Shown here: positions 1 through 7,743 of the stretch, piece by piece | Numbering within the stretch: position 1 is the stretch's first letter | Layout of the letters: every line of letters begins with the position of its first letter | NCBI GenBank assembly: GCA_026984835.1 | Contig: JALSRI010000214.1 | Coordinates: forward strand, 1 to 33,696 | Direction: 5' to 3' | Source: Thiohalobacter sp. | Lineage (GTDB): Bacteria > Pseudomonadota > Gammaproteobacteria > DSM-19610 | DNA length: 33,696 bases | Position numbers and translations under genes: made by a program | Notes under the pieces: generated by a model | The model's input: only the letters and a program-made list of their open reading frames with translations | Databases searched by the model: none | Told to the model about the DNA's origin: nothing

Positions 1-105
1 ATGATCGAACCGGCGCTGACGGTCATACTCGGGGCGGTGCTGGGCTGGGTGATGATGTCGGTGCTCAGCCCCATCTACGACATCATGACGCGGATAAGGA
101 TCTGA
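1..105 (+). CDS. GspF/PilC-family inner-membrane platform protein, C-terminal end only
   Basis: The window opens inside a reading frame that ends in TGA at 103-105. The 34 visible residues (PALTVILGAVLGWVMMSVLSP, then IYDIM) match the last transmembrane helix and tail of GspF/PilC/MshG proteins, which usually end in a Pro-containing hydrophobic helix followed by P-(I/L)-(Y/F)-(D/E). These proteins form the inner-membrane platform of type II secretion and type IV pilus machines, coupling the cytoplasmic ATPase to pilin assembly. The ATG at position 1 is probably an internal Met, since a full protein is about 400 residues. The next gene begins 2 bases after the stop, so they share an operon. 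Family assignment rests on a short segment and on the context of prepilin genes downstream. Confidence 0.65.
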   Translation: MIEPALTVILGAVLGWVMMSVLSPIYDIMTRIRI

Positions 106-107
106 CC

Positions 108-1679
108 ATGGCCCTGCGACAGATCCTGCTCCTGAGCAACAGCCACCTGCGGGTCTACATCGCGCAGGGCGGCCGGGTGCACGACATCGGCGATTTCGCG
201 GCCACCGACGCTGGCCTGGCGCTGTTCGACGACTATCTGCAACAGGCCGGCCCCCTGCCCAGCCGCGTGCTGGTGGACCTGGTCGAAGAGGACTTCCGGC
301 GCGAACGGGTGACGCACACCGTCGGCGGCGACCGGCGCGCGCTGCTGCAGCGCCACACACAGCGGCTGTACCGCAACACGGCCTACCGCCACGCCGAACT
401 GCTGGGCCCGGCGGTGGACGACCGGCGCCGCGACGAAGTGTTGTTCAGCGGCATCATCAATCCGGACTCCCTGGAGAAGTGGCTGCAGCTCCTGCACCAC
501 CATCGCGTGCCGGTTGCCGGCATCCATTCGCTGCCGCTGCTCGGCGGCGGCCTGCTGAAACAGGCCTGGCAGCGCCGCGAGGATGTCCTGCTGGTCACCC
601 ACAACCGCGACAGCGGGCTGCGGCAGTCCTACTTCCGTGGCGGAAGGTTGCATTTCAGCCGCCTGTCGCCACTGGCCGTCGACCCCGGGTCGGCCGACTA
701 CATCGTTCGCGTGCACGACGAGATCGGCAAGACCAAGCGCTACCTCGCCAACCTGAAACTGCTGGCACGCGACCAGTTGCTGGACGTCTGCCTGCTGACC
801 AGCGCCGCGGTGCTGGCGCAGGCCCGCGACCACTGCGCGCGCCAGCAGCTGGCCCACTATCACCTGGTGGACACCGTCGGGGTGGCGGGCAGGCTGCGCC
901 TCGATGAGGGCTACACCAGCCCCTACTGCGACCCGCTGTACGCGCAACTTCTGGTGCGAAAGCGCCCGACCAACCACTACGCCCGCCCCGCCGACCGCCG
1001 TCATCACCGTCTCCACCTGCAGCGGCGGGCGCTGCAGGCGGCGAGCCTGGTGGTAGCGGTCGGCGGGCTGCTGTGGAGCAGCGCGAACCTGCTCCAAGGC
1101 GCGCTGCTGGAAGACCGTATCGCGGCCAGCCGGCAGCTGCGCGACGCCGTCCGGTCCCGCTACGAGGCGGCGCTGGCGCAGGTGCCGCACACCCCGGTCG
1201 CCCCGCGTGCGATCCACGCCGCGGTGCAGCTGGCCGACACCCTCGACCGGCGGCGCCAGCTGCCGGATCGCCTGCTGGCGCTGCTGGGCGCGGGCCTGCA
1301 ACAACACCCCGCCCTGCAGCTGGAGGACATCGAGTGGTACACGGGTGCCAGCCCCGACACGGCACCGCCCGGCGGCGGCCCGGAGCACGCCGACACCACG
1401 TCGGCGGACAGCGACGCCGGCGCCGCCTATCAGATCGTCGAGATCGGCGGCCACATGGAACCGTTCTCCGGCAACTACCTGCGCGCCCACCGGCGGCTGG
1501 CCGATTTTCTCGCCGACCTGCGCCGGCAGCCCGGCATCGTCCGCGCCGAGGCCGTGAAACTGCCGCTCGACATGGATCCGGCCAGCCGCGTGAGCGGCAG
1601 CACCGGCGACGGCGGCGGGCAGCAACGCGCCCCGTTCCGCTTGCGCGTGGTCATGGAGGTGGCACATGAAACGTCCTGA
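108..1679 (+). CDS. PilM/PilN-like pilus biogenesis protein (MshI-type)
   Basis: A 523-residue protein. Residues about 1-290 form a soluble domain resembling the divergent actin-like PilM/MshI fold. A single transmembrane helix lies at about 308-327 (QAASLVVAVGGLLWSSA), followed by a periplasmic part that begins with a helical stretch, as in PilN. One chain therefore carries both the cytoplasmic PilM-like part and the PilN-like membrane anchor, which are separate proteins in the Pseudomonas type IV pilus. The periplasmic part holds a PilN-style linker and a low-complexity Pro/Gly/Ala stretch near 418-435. It starts 2 bases after the platform protein and overlaps the next gene by 14 bases. The role as an inner-membrane alignment-complex component is inferred from domain order and neighbours. 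Sequence similarity to known PilM is weak by eye. Confidence 0.6.
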   Translation: MALRQILLLSNSHLRVYIAQGGRVHDIGDFAATDAGLALFDDYLQQAGPLPSRVLVDLVEEDFRRERVTHTVGGDRRALLQRHTQRLYRNTAYRHAELLGPAVDDRRRDEVLFSGIINPDSLEKWLQLLHHHRVPVAGIHSLPLLGGGLLKQAWQRREDVLLVTHNRDSGLRQSYFRGGRLHFSRLSPLAVDPGSADYIVRVHDEIGKTKRYLANLKLLARDQLLDVCLLTSAAVLAQARDHCARQQLAHYHLVDTVGVAGRLRLDEGYTSPYCDPLYAQLLVRKRPTNHYARPADRRHHRLHLQRRALQAASLVVAVGGLLWSSANLLQGALLEDRIAASRQLRDAVRSRYEAALAQVPHTPVAPRAIHAAVQLADTLDRRRQLPDRLLALLGAGLQQHPALQLEDIEWYTGASPDTAPPGGGPEHADTTSADSDAGAAYQIVEIGGHMEPFSGNYLRAHRRLADFLADLRRQPGIVRAEAVKLPLDMDPASRVSGSTGDGGGQQRAPFRLRVVMEVAHETS

Positions 1680-2295
1680 CCGGGATCCGCGCGCCCTCGG
1701 GCGGGAGCTGGCGATGCTGGCGGCCAGCCTCGGCGTCGCCGCGCTGCTGGTGCTGGCCAGCCAGCACTACCGCGATGCGCGGGTGACGACCCACGAGCAG
1801 CTGGTCGGCGAGCTGCAGCGGTTCCGGGCCGGGCTGCGCCAGGCGCACGAGGATGCCCGCATCGTGCGCACCGAGTACGGCCGCTTCCGGCAGCTTCAGG
1901 AACGCGGTTTCCCCGGTGCCGCACCGCGCCTGGTGTGGGTGGAAGACATCCGCGAGCTCGCCCGGCAGGCGTCGGTGCCGGTACTGCAATACCAGCTCGA
2001 CCCGCGCAGGCCGCTGGCGCACGCGGCGGCCGGCGCCGCGCCCTTCCAGCTGTATGCCAGCCCCATGACGCTGAGAATGAACCTCGACCACGAGGGCGAC
2101 CTGGTGCGCTTCCTGGACCTGCTGGCGAGCCGCGACAGCGGGCCCTTCGACCTGCGCGCCTGCACCCTGACGCGCCTGGAGGGCGGCGCCGCCGTGGCCC
2201 TCGACCGGCCCAACCTGCACGCCGAGTGCCGGCTGGACTGGTACTCGCTGGACAAGGCGCCGGAACCGGATCCGGCCGACGAGGCGCTGTTGTGA
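1666..2295 (+). CDS. PilO-like pilus assembly protein
   Basis: A 209-residue bitopic protein: a short cytoplasmic head, one transmembrane helix at about 16-36 (LAMLAASLGVAALLVLAS), a helical region rich in Arg/Gln/Glu (about 40-85), then a compact alpha/beta periplasmic domain ending near 195. This matches PilO/MshJ proteins, which dimerise with PilN and link the inner-membrane complex to the secretin lipoprotein. The start ATG lies inside the 3' end of the preceding gene (14-base overlap) and the stop overlaps the next start as GTGA, so the three genes are translationally coupled. No catalytic residues are expected. The call rests on topology, length and position, because PilO sequences are poorly conserved. 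Confidence 0.6.
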   Translation: MKRPDRDPRALGRELAMLAASLGVAALLVLASQHYRDARVTTHEQLVGELQRFRAGLRQAHEDARIVRTEYGRFRQLQERGFPGAAPRLVWVEDIRELARQASVPVLQYQLDPRRPLAHAAAGAAPFQLYASPMTLRMNLDHEGDLVRFLDLLASRDSGPFDLRACTLTRLEGGAAVALDRPNLHAECRLDWYSLDKAPEPDPADEALL

Positions 2296-2732
2296 GCGCC
2301 CGCAGACCGGCTCCTCCAGCCATCGCACTGCTGGCGGCGCTGCTGGCGCCGGCCGGCTCGATGGCGGACGAACTCGGGCGCCTGTTCACGACGCCCGCAC
2401 AGCGCCAGCAGATCGACGCCCTGCGCCGCGGCCAGCAGCCGGCGGTGGCGAACGACGACGGGGGTGACCGGCTGACGCTCAACGGCGTCATGACCAGCAG
2501 CCGTGGCCGGCAGCGGGTCTGGATCAACGGCAGCGGGCAGCGGCCGGGCGGGCCCGGCAGCAACGCCATCCTGCTCCGTGACGGCCGCGTCAGGCTGCGC
2601 TGGCGCGGCGGCCACACCCCGTGCACGCTGAAACCGGGCCAGACCGTCGACCGCATCGACGGCCAGGTCTACGAGCCCTACGAGCAGCCGGTCGAAGCGG
2701 CCATGGCGCCGGCTGAGGCAGGAGGGTCCTGA
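2292..2732 (+). CDS. MshK/PilP-like periplasmic pilus protein
   Basis: A 146-residue protein starting with GTG at 2292, overlapping the previous stop (GTGA). It has an N-terminal signal-like hydrophobic segment (IALLAALLAPAGSMA, about 10-25). Its core reads LTLNGVMTSSRGRQRVWING, followed by a second strand-rich segment (ILLRDGRVRLRW) and LKPGQTVDR. The pattern 'L-x-G-(I/V)-...-WING...G' is typical of MshK and PilP/GspC HR-type domains, small beta-sandwiches that contact the secretin. It sits directly after the PilO-like gene, as in pilMNOP and mshIJK. It has no obvious lipobox, unlike PilP, so the MshK comparison is preferred. No secretin gene is visible in this window. Confidence 0.6.
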   Translation: MSARRPAPPAIALLAALLAPAGSMADELGRLFTTPAQRQQIDALRRGQQPAVANDDGGDRLTLNGVMTSSRGRQRVWINGSGQRPGGPGSNAILLRDGRVRLRWRGGHTPCTLKPGQTVDRIDGQVYEPYEQPVEAAMAPAEAGGS

Positions 2733-2736
2733 AGTC

Positions 2737-3441
2737 ATGCGCCGGCAACCGCATCGGCGCCAGGCGGGCGCCGCCCTGCTGATCCTGCTGCTGATCCTGA
2801 TCCTCGGCTCGGCCGGCGCCCTGGTGACGCGACTCGACAAGTCGGCGCGCGCCCAGGCGCAGGCGCCGCGCGACGCCGCCCTGCTGGGTCCGGTGATCGA
2901 GGCGCTGCTCGGCTACGCGCTCGAAACCGGCTGTCTGCCCTGCCCGGCCCGGTCGGCCAGCGACGGCCGTGCCCGCACCAGCTGCACCACGCCAGCGCAG
3001 CGGGTCGGCTTCGTGCCCTGGGCCAGCCTCGGCACCGGTGCCCTGGATCACTGGCAGCACCGGCTGCGCTACAGTGTCGCGCCGGCCTTCGCCGGCACCG
3101 CCTGCCCCGGCTTCACACAGAGCACCACGGGCGACATCCGCGTCCAGACCCGCAATGCGGCCGGCGCGCTGGTCGATCTCGACACCGGCGTGCCCGCCGC
3201 CGTCGTCGCCCACGGCCGTAACGGTTTCGGCGCCACCCTGGCCGATGGCAACAGCCGGCCCAACCCGCCCGCCGCCAACGTCGACGAGCGCAGCAACCGC
3301 TTCAACGCCACCCGCTTCGTGCAGCGACCGATCCTGGATTCGGCCGCCGTCGCCGGCGGCCCCTACGACGACCTGGTGGCCTGGCTGCCGCTGGCCACCC
3401 TGGTCACGACCGTCGACCGTGTGCGCGGCCTGCCACCCTGA
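2737..3441 (+). CDS. minor pseudopilin of the GspK/PilX kind
   Basis: A 234-residue protein with a short basic leader (MRRQPHRRQAG), then a very hydrophobic helix AALLILLLILILGSAGAL. It looks like a class III signal peptide cut after Gly11 by the prepilin peptidase. Position +5 of the mature chain is Ile, not the usual Glu. Lack of Glu5 is characteristic of GspK-type tip pseudopilins, which cap the fibre. The globular domain has four Cys residues and a segment ALLGYALETGCLPCP that recurs in the next protein as ALIGYAIANRRLPCP, so the two genes probably arose by duplication. It begins 4 bases after the upstream gene, in the same operon. The tip role is inference from the missing Glu5 and gene order. 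Confidence 0.7.
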   Translation: MRRQPHRRQAGAALLILLLILILGSAGALVTRLDKSARAQAQAPRDAALLGPVIEALLGYALETGCLPCPARSASDGRARTSCTTPAQRVGFVPWASLGTGALDHWQHRLRYSVAPAFAGTACPGFTQSTTGDIRVQTRNAAGALVDLDTGVPAAVVAHGRNGFGATLADGNSRPNPPAANVDERSNRFNATRFVQRPILDSAAVAGGPYDDLVAWLPLATLVTTVDRVRGLPP

Positions 3442-3453
3442 GGAGAACGGACG

Positions 3454-4119
3454 ATGTCGACACCATGCGGTTGGACCCGGGCGCAAGGCGGCTTCTCGCT
3501 GGTCGAGGTGGCCATCGCGATGGTCATCGTCGGCCTGCTGGTCGGCGGTCTGCTGATGCCGCTGTCGGCGCAGGTCGAGCAGGGCCAGCGCGACGAGACC
3601 GCGGCCGCCCTGGACGCCATCCGCGAGGCGCTGATCGGCTATGCCATCGCCAACCGGCGCCTGCCCTGCCCGGACGCCAACGGCAACGGGCTGGCCGACG
3701 ACGCCTGCCCGGCCGGCGCCAACCGGGTCAACATCGGCGCCCCGCCGCTGGCCTCGCTGGGCCTCGAGAGGCTGGACGCCTGGGGCAACGCCTACCGCTA
3801 CGCGGTCAACGGCGCCTATACCGGCCCCATCGCCTTCAATACGGCCGGCTCGGGCAACGGCGTCATCGAGGTGTGGCAGACCGCCAACTGCGCCGGCGCC
3901 GCTGGCGACCGGGTGGCGGTGAACGTGGCGGCGCTGGTGGTTTCCGGTGGCAAGACGCGCTACCCGTCGGCGCTGGAGGCGGAGAACCGCGACAACGACC
4001 GCTGCTTCGTGAGCGCCGGCTACAGCACGCTCAGCCCGCTGCAGATCGACGACCTGGTCCGCTGGCTGTCGCCGGACCGGCTCAAGGCCAGACTCGCCGC
4101 GGCCGGTCGGCCGTTGTAG
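3454..4119 (+). CDS. type IV prepilin-like protein (pseudopilin)
   Basis: A 221-residue protein with a canonical prepilin N-terminus: basic leader, cleavage Gly13, then FSLVEVAIAMVIVGLLVGGL with Glu at +5. Prepilin peptidase would cut and methylate it, and the hydrophobic helix would pack into the fibre core. The C-terminal globular domain carries the ALIGYA...LPCPD segment, an Asn/Gly-rich loop (DANGNGLADDACPAGAN) and several Cys. Start ATG at 3454 follows the preceding stop by 12 bases with AGGAG at 3440-3444. It may be a minor pilin of the MSHA-like fibre. The shared domain with the upstream protein suggests that they interact or replaced one another. Confidence 0.85.
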   Translation: MSTPCGWTRAQGGFSLVEVAIAMVIVGLLVGGLLMPLSAQVEQGQRDETAAALDAIREALIGYAIANRRLPCPDANGNGLADDACPAGANRVNIGAPPLASLGLERLDAWGNAYRYAVNGAYTGPIAFNTAGSGNGVIEVWQTANCAGAAGDRVAVNVAALVVSGGKTRYPSALEAENRDNDRCFVSAGYSTLSPLQIDDLVRWLSPDRLKARLAAAGRPL

Positions 4120-4179
4120 CGGCCAAGGAGTCAATCGGTTGTATTTTCGACGCTTTTGACATGGTTTCCGGCTAAAGAA

Positions 4180-4197
4180 AGCGGCCACCGGGCCGCT
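4180..4197. other. hairpin in the 158-bp gap between two prepilin genes
   Basis: Perfect inverted repeat AGCGGCC-accg-GGCCGCT in the intergenic stretch 4120-4277. It has no following T-run, so it is not a standard intrinsic terminator. It may protect the 3' end of the upstream message or modulate expression of the main prepilin downstream, as is common in pilin operons. A TTGACA lies at 4156-4161 upstream but no matching -10 is at the right distance. Nothing else is recognised in this gap. Confidence 0.4.
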
Positions 4198-4277
4198 ACG
4201 CCGGGAGCAGACCCGCAGCGTCGGCAGCTCATCCGACCGGGATGGCCGGCCTGCCATAGCTCAGGGAGAACGGAATC

Positions 4278-4877
4278 ATGAAACATCGTCAATCCGGCTT
4301 CACACTGGTGGAGATCGCCATCGTCCTGGTCATCATCGGCCTGCTGCTGGGCGGCGTGCTGAAGGGCCAGGAGATGATAGACAACGCCAAGTACAAGAAC
4401 CTGCGCAGCGACATCCAGTCGTACTCGGCGGCCTTCTACGCCTTCCAGGACCGCTACAAGGCGCTGCCGGGCGATTTCGACCAGGCCAGCACACGGCTGG
4501 ACGCGGCCGCGCCCAACGGCAACGGCAACGGCGCCATCAGCGGCGGTACCTGCAACAACGCCGCGGACGAATCCTGCATGGCCTGGCAGCACATGCGCTA
4601 CGCCAACCTGCTGTCGGGCAACCCGGCCCAGACCGGCGCCGCCGCCAATCCGCGCCACCCCTACGGCGGCCGCTTCCAGGGCATCTACACCGCCACCAAC
4701 GGCAACAAGACCGGCATCTGGATGATTCTCGAAAACCTGCCGGCCGAGGTGGCCCGGCGGCTCGACGAGGACATCGACGATGGCGCATCGCGCGCCGGCA
4801 CCGTCTACTGCGCCAGCGGCAGTTGCGCCGGCGGCTACCCGGCGACCGGCAACGTGCAACTGCGCGTCATGCTGTAA
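4278..4877 (+). CDS. type IV prepilin, probable major pilin candidate
   Basis: A 199-residue protein with a textbook prepilin start: MKHRQSG, then FTLVEIAIVLVIIGLLLGGV (Gly7 cleavage, Phe+1, Glu+5). The alpha-1 helix continues into KYKNLRSDIQSYSAAFYAFQDRYKALPGDF, a pattern shared by many pseudopilins of unknown subclass. The globular domain has an Asn-Gly repeat (about 76-85) and a Cys pair near the C-terminus (CASGSC). It is separated from the upstream genes by 158 bp containing a hairpin, so it may be expressed independently or at a different level, which is why it is considered the major subunit candidate. AGGGAGAACGG just upstream is the ribosome-binding site. The major-subunit role is inference. 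Confidence 0.85.
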   Translation: MKHRQSGFTLVEIAIVLVIIGLLLGGVLKGQEMIDNAKYKNLRSDIQSYSAAFYAFQDRYKALPGDFDQASTRLDAAAPNGNGNGAISGGTCNNAADESCMAWQHMRYANLLSGNPAQTGAAANPRHPYGGRFQGIYTATNGNKTGIWMILENLPAEVARRLDEDIDDGASRAGTVYCASGSCAGGYPATGNVQLRVML

Positions 4878-4900
4878 CGCCGACGACTCCCCTGAAGCAC

Positions 4901-5212
4901 ATGGACTCCGGCAACGACGCCGCCACGGATGGCGGTCCGCGACGTTTCGAACCGCGCCGGCACCGCCGCCGCAGGCTGTACTGGCGTGTCATGCTGCCCG
5001 CGATGGCCACGCTGGTCACCGGGGCCGTGCTCGGGCGCTTCGAAGCTGGCGCCCTGGCTGCCATCACCGGCCTGCTGCTGGTACACATCGCCCTGCTGCG
5101 TGACATGCTCGATCGGCTCGGCTTCATCGCCAGCCTCGCGCAGGAGGAGTGCGGCGCCCGGCAACGGCTGGCCGAGCACGTGCGCGACAGCCAGGCGCGG
5201 CCACCGGAATAG
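4901..5212 (+). CDS. small two-helix membrane protein, unknown function
   Basis: 103 residues, starting at the first ATG after the prepilin stop (23 bases downstream). A basic head with clusters of Arg (RRFEPRRHRRRR) leads into two hydrophobic segments, about 35-50 (VMLPAMATLVTGAVLG) and about 55-72 (ALAAITGLLLVHIALL), then a polar helical tail. The positive-inside rule would place both ends in the cytoplasm. It is the last plus-strand gene of the pilus block and could be an accessory factor, but no family is recognised. The frame is open further upstream to 4823, within the prepilin gene, but that part would overlap it out of frame and looks non-coding. Confidence 0.5.
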   Translation: MDSGNDAATDGGPRRFEPRRHRRRRLYWRVMLPAMATLVTGAVLGRFEAGALAAITGLLLVHIALLRDMLDRLGFIASLAQEECGARQRLAEHVRDSQARPPE

Positions 5213-5263
5213 CGCCCCGCCTCCGGCGCTGCCCTGCCGGCGTCGGAGCACCCCCACCGACAC

Positions 5264-5292
5264 AAAAAAAGGCGGTGCGCAAGCGCACCGCC
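5264..5292 (-). terminator. intrinsic terminator of the metallophosphatase gene
   Basis: Read on the minus strand, GGCGGTGC-gctt-GCACCGCC forms an 8-bp GC-rich stem with a tetraloop (plus-strand 5271-5292), followed at once by seven T (plus-strand A-run 5264-5270). It lies 25 bases beyond the stop codon at 5317. On the plus strand the hairpin has no trailing T-run, so it mainly serves the minus-strand gene. Confidence 0.88.
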
Positions 5293-5316
5293 CCGGCTTC
5301 TCCCTGCCCTTGCGTT

Positions 5317-7440
5317 TCAATGGACCTTTGGGACGACTCCTGACAGGAAGGCAGGCCCCGCGCCTTCCGGCGGCTGGATCAGGGTCGGGTCGATGGCCGA
5401 TACCGGACGCGGTTCCGGCGGGTTGCCGGCCTGCGTGGAATCGACGTTCTGGATCCGGCCGGTGGCCACCATGGCCGCGGTCACTGTCTGCATGGGCAGG
5501 CTGTCCAGGTACAGGCGCATCAGGTGCACGGCGTGGACGAAGCGGTCAGGCGCCACCTGCTTGACGCGGGGGCCGTTGACGATACCCACCGTATTGAGCG
5601 GCGGCACCAGGCTGATGCCGCTGGCATAGTCGTCGGCGTCGGCCAGTTCGAAGAACTGGTGGCCGGTGCCGCCGTTGGTGCGGCAGATGCGGTCCAGGGC
5701 GTCGCCGTGCGGGAAGCAGGAGGCGAAGGTGTAGCGCTTGCTGGGATCCAGCTTCTCGCCGCCGATGGTGGTCTCGACGATGCGCCCGCCCGAGCTGCTG
5801 AAGGGCCGGTGAACGAGGTCGATCTTCTGGGTCATGTTGGCCAGGCCCACGTACCAGCCGCCGCGCTGCAGGAAGGGGTTGCGGTTGAACACCGCCGACA
5901 GCACCCGTTCCAGGTCATTCTCGATCACCTTGCCGGAGAACTCGGCCACCGCCACGGCGGGCGAGATCGGGAACAGGGTGAACAGGTCGCGCAGGGTGAT
6001 GTCGCCCGGCTGGCGGCCGTCGGCGAACACCGCGCCCGGCGGCACGTCGGACGGACCCAGGATGGGGTTGCCGAAGCGGAAGCCGTTGGTCATGGACAGG
6101 TCCACGCCGCCCGGCACCACCATGTTGGCCACGTTGAAGATGGCGTCGGCGATGAAGTTGTTGATCTCGTCCTCCAGCACGTCGTCGCGGTGCAGGGTGA
6201 GTTCGGTATGGCCCACCACGGTGTCCAGGCTCTCGGTCAGCTGCAGGCCGCGCGTGGTGGTGTCGCCGCAGTCGTTGGCCGGGCAGTAGCCGCCGGGCAT
6301 GAAGGTGTGGCGCACGACGGTGTCGCCGATGAAGGGTGCCTCGGCGGCGTCCACCAGCGCCTTGGTGGCCGGGTCCTCGGGCACGCTGTCGTCCACGGGG
6401 ATGGCTTTCCAGCGGAAGGCCCTGACCCGGCCGTTGTCGATGGCCAGGTCCACGCGACCCAGGAACATGTCCTCTGTGGTTTCCACCACTACGGTGGCGT
6501 GGTGGCGGAGCCGGTGGAATCGGCCCGGCGACCGGGAACGGATGCCGTGCCGGCCGGCGACCAGGGCGTTCAGGGTGGTCTCGTGGGTGTGTGCCGACAG
6601 CACCACGTCGACGTCCTTGAACCGGCGGCCGATGGCCAGGTTCTGCGCCAGGCCCAGTTCCGACTGCACCACGATGACGGTGGCGCCGGCGGCCTTGACC
6701 TCGTCGATCATGCCCGGCAGTTCCTCGATGCCCTGGGTGAAGCGCAGGCCGATGTTGAATACCGTCGCCTGCTGCGGAACGATGGCGGCGGTGATGCCGA
6801 TGACCGCCACCTTGACGCCGGCGACGTCGAAGATCTTGTAGGGCGGCAGCACGCGCTTGTTGTGGAGCTGCGGCGGCAACGGCGCGCTGTCGGTGTCGTT
6901 GTAGAGGTTGATGGCGATGGTGGGGAAGGTCGCGGCGGTGACGCCGGGGCCGTCGAAGGCATCGGCCATGACACGGATGTTGGCCGGCAGCGGCGGCTTG
7001 GGTCCGAAGCTGGCGAAGCGGTTGCGGAACACCGCCGGACCGTAGCCGAACTCCCAGTTGCCCGGCGTGTAGGCATCGATGCCGAAGCTGTTCAGGGCCG
7101 GCATGATGGCATCGCCGACCGTGAACATGACCTCGGCGGTGCCATGCACGGTGTCGCCCACCGCCAGCAGCAGGTTGTCGGGGTTCTCGGCGCGGATGCG
7201 GTCGATCAGGGTCTTGGTCTTGGCCATGCCGCCACCCTGCGTGACGTAGCGCTGGCCGGTGGCGGTCTTGATGACGCCGGCGTGCGGCACCAGGTTGCCA
7301 TGCAGATCCTGGAGCTGAATAAGGGTGATGATCTTGTCGTCGTGGGCATGGGCCGGCGTCATGGCGGCCGGCAGCACCGCGGCCAGGGCCAGCGCCAGGG
7401 CGCGCTGCCCGAGGCGTCCGGAAAGGGAACGCAGTTTCAT
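5317..7440 (-). CDS. exported SoxB/5'-nucleotidase-like metallophosphatase
   Basis: A 707-residue protein. The start at 7440 is chosen because AGGAGGAG precedes it by 5-6 bases and a signal peptide follows (cleavage near AHA-HDD, about residue 32). The N-terminal half is a calcineurin-like metallophosphatase domain: D45-x-H47 in QLQDLHGN, GD at 95-96, GNWEFGYG at 127-134, and a late SAHTH motif. The C-terminal half matches the 5'-nucleotidase substrate-binding domain. In classical 5'-nucleotidases the third motif is GNHE with a catalytic His; here Trp replaces it, as in the GHWEF motif remembered for SoxB thiosulfohydrolases. The likely place of action is the periplasm. It could hydrolyse nucleotides or act on a sulfur carrier, but no soxYZ is visible. 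It is monocistronic, with its own terminator. Confidence 0.75.
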   Translation of the reverse strand: MKLRSLSGRLGQRALALALAAVLPAAMTPAHAHDDKIITLIQLQDLHGNLVPHAGVIKTATGQRYVTQGGGMAKTKTLIDRIRAENPDNLLLAVGDTVHGTAEVMFTVGDAIMPALNSFGIDAYTPGNWEFGYGPAVFRNRFASFGPKPPLPANIRVMADAFDGPGVTAATFPTIAINLYNDTDSAPLPPQLHNKRVLPPYKIFDVAGVKVAVIGITAAIVPQQATVFNIGLRFTQGIEELPGMIDEVKAAGATVIVVQSELGLAQNLAIGRRFKDVDVVLSAHTHETTLNALVAGRHGIRSRSPGRFHRLRHHATVVVETTEDMFLGRVDLAIDNGRVRAFRWKAIPVDDSVPEDPATKALVDAAEAPFIGDTVVRHTFMPGGYCPANDCGDTTTRGLQLTESLDTVVGHTELTLHRDDVLEDEINNFIADAIFNVANMVVPGGVDLSMTNGFRFGNPILGPSDVPPGAVFADGRQPGDITLRDLFTLFPISPAVAVAEFSGKVIENDLERVLSAVFNRNPFLQRGGWYVGLANMTQKIDLVHRPFSSSGGRIVETTIGGEKLDPSKRYTFASCFPHGDALDRICRTNGGTGHQFFELADADDYASGISLVPPLNTVGIVNGPRVKQVAPDRFVHAVHLMRLYLDSLPMQTVTAAMVATGRIQNVDSTQAGNPPEPRPVSAIDPTLIQPPEGAGPAFLSGVVPKVH

Positions 7441-7584
7441 GTTGTCTCCTCCTAAGGGATTCTTTATGTGTGCGACTCGGGAGCCGTCACAGGGCAGCCT
7501 AGATGCAAATACCCGGCGGCCGGTATAGGGAAAATCCTGATTCGGGGACGGGGAAACAGCCCGATGCACGGCGTGACTGTTAAT

Positions 7585-7699
7585 AAATAGCCACGGAAAG
7601 CACGGAAAACACGGACAAAACCTCTTGTTCGGTGTTTTGCGGGCGCGCAGCGCGCCGCAAAAACCAAGTCCGTGCTTTCCGTGCTTTCCGTGGCTATTT
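7585..7699. repeat. 115-bp composite inverted repeat
   Basis: Arms 7585-7616 and 7668-7699 are 32 bases each and complementary at 31 of 32 positions. Each arm contains CACGGAAAG-type tandem units (CCACGGAAAGCACGGAAA). The 51-base interior holds a second hairpin around 7634-7664 (GTTTTGCGG... pairing with ...CCGCAAAAAC, one bulged G). The right arm runs into TTTTTT. It lies in the 303-bp gap 7441-7743 between two minus-strand genes. Whether it is a dispersed REP/MITE-like element or only a bidirectional terminator cannot be told from one copy. Nothing else but the ribosome-binding site of the metallophosphatase gene was found in the gap. Confidence 0.85.
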
Positions 7700-7743
7700 T
7701 TTATGGCCGTTCCCCGACAGGAAGCGCCGGCCCCGCGCCCGGC

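Noticed and set aside
75-1667. 530-codon minus-strand open frame opposite the PilM/PilN-like gene
   Set aside because: Repetitive Gln/Val/Ala/Gly composition, no motif; the plus-strand gene fits an operon with overlaps on both sides.
4156-4184. TTGACA as a promoter for the last prepilin
   Set aside because: No -10-like sequence at 16-18 bases; the nearby CTAAAG motif resembles a sigma-28 -35 box but lacks GCCGATAA downstream.
5524-7455. 643-codon plus-strand open frame opposite the metallophosphatase
   Set aside because: Composition is dominated by Gly/Ala/Val/His/Gln/Asp without motifs, a mirror of high-GC codon use on the other strand, where the real gene has signal peptide, motifs, ribosome-binding site and terminator.
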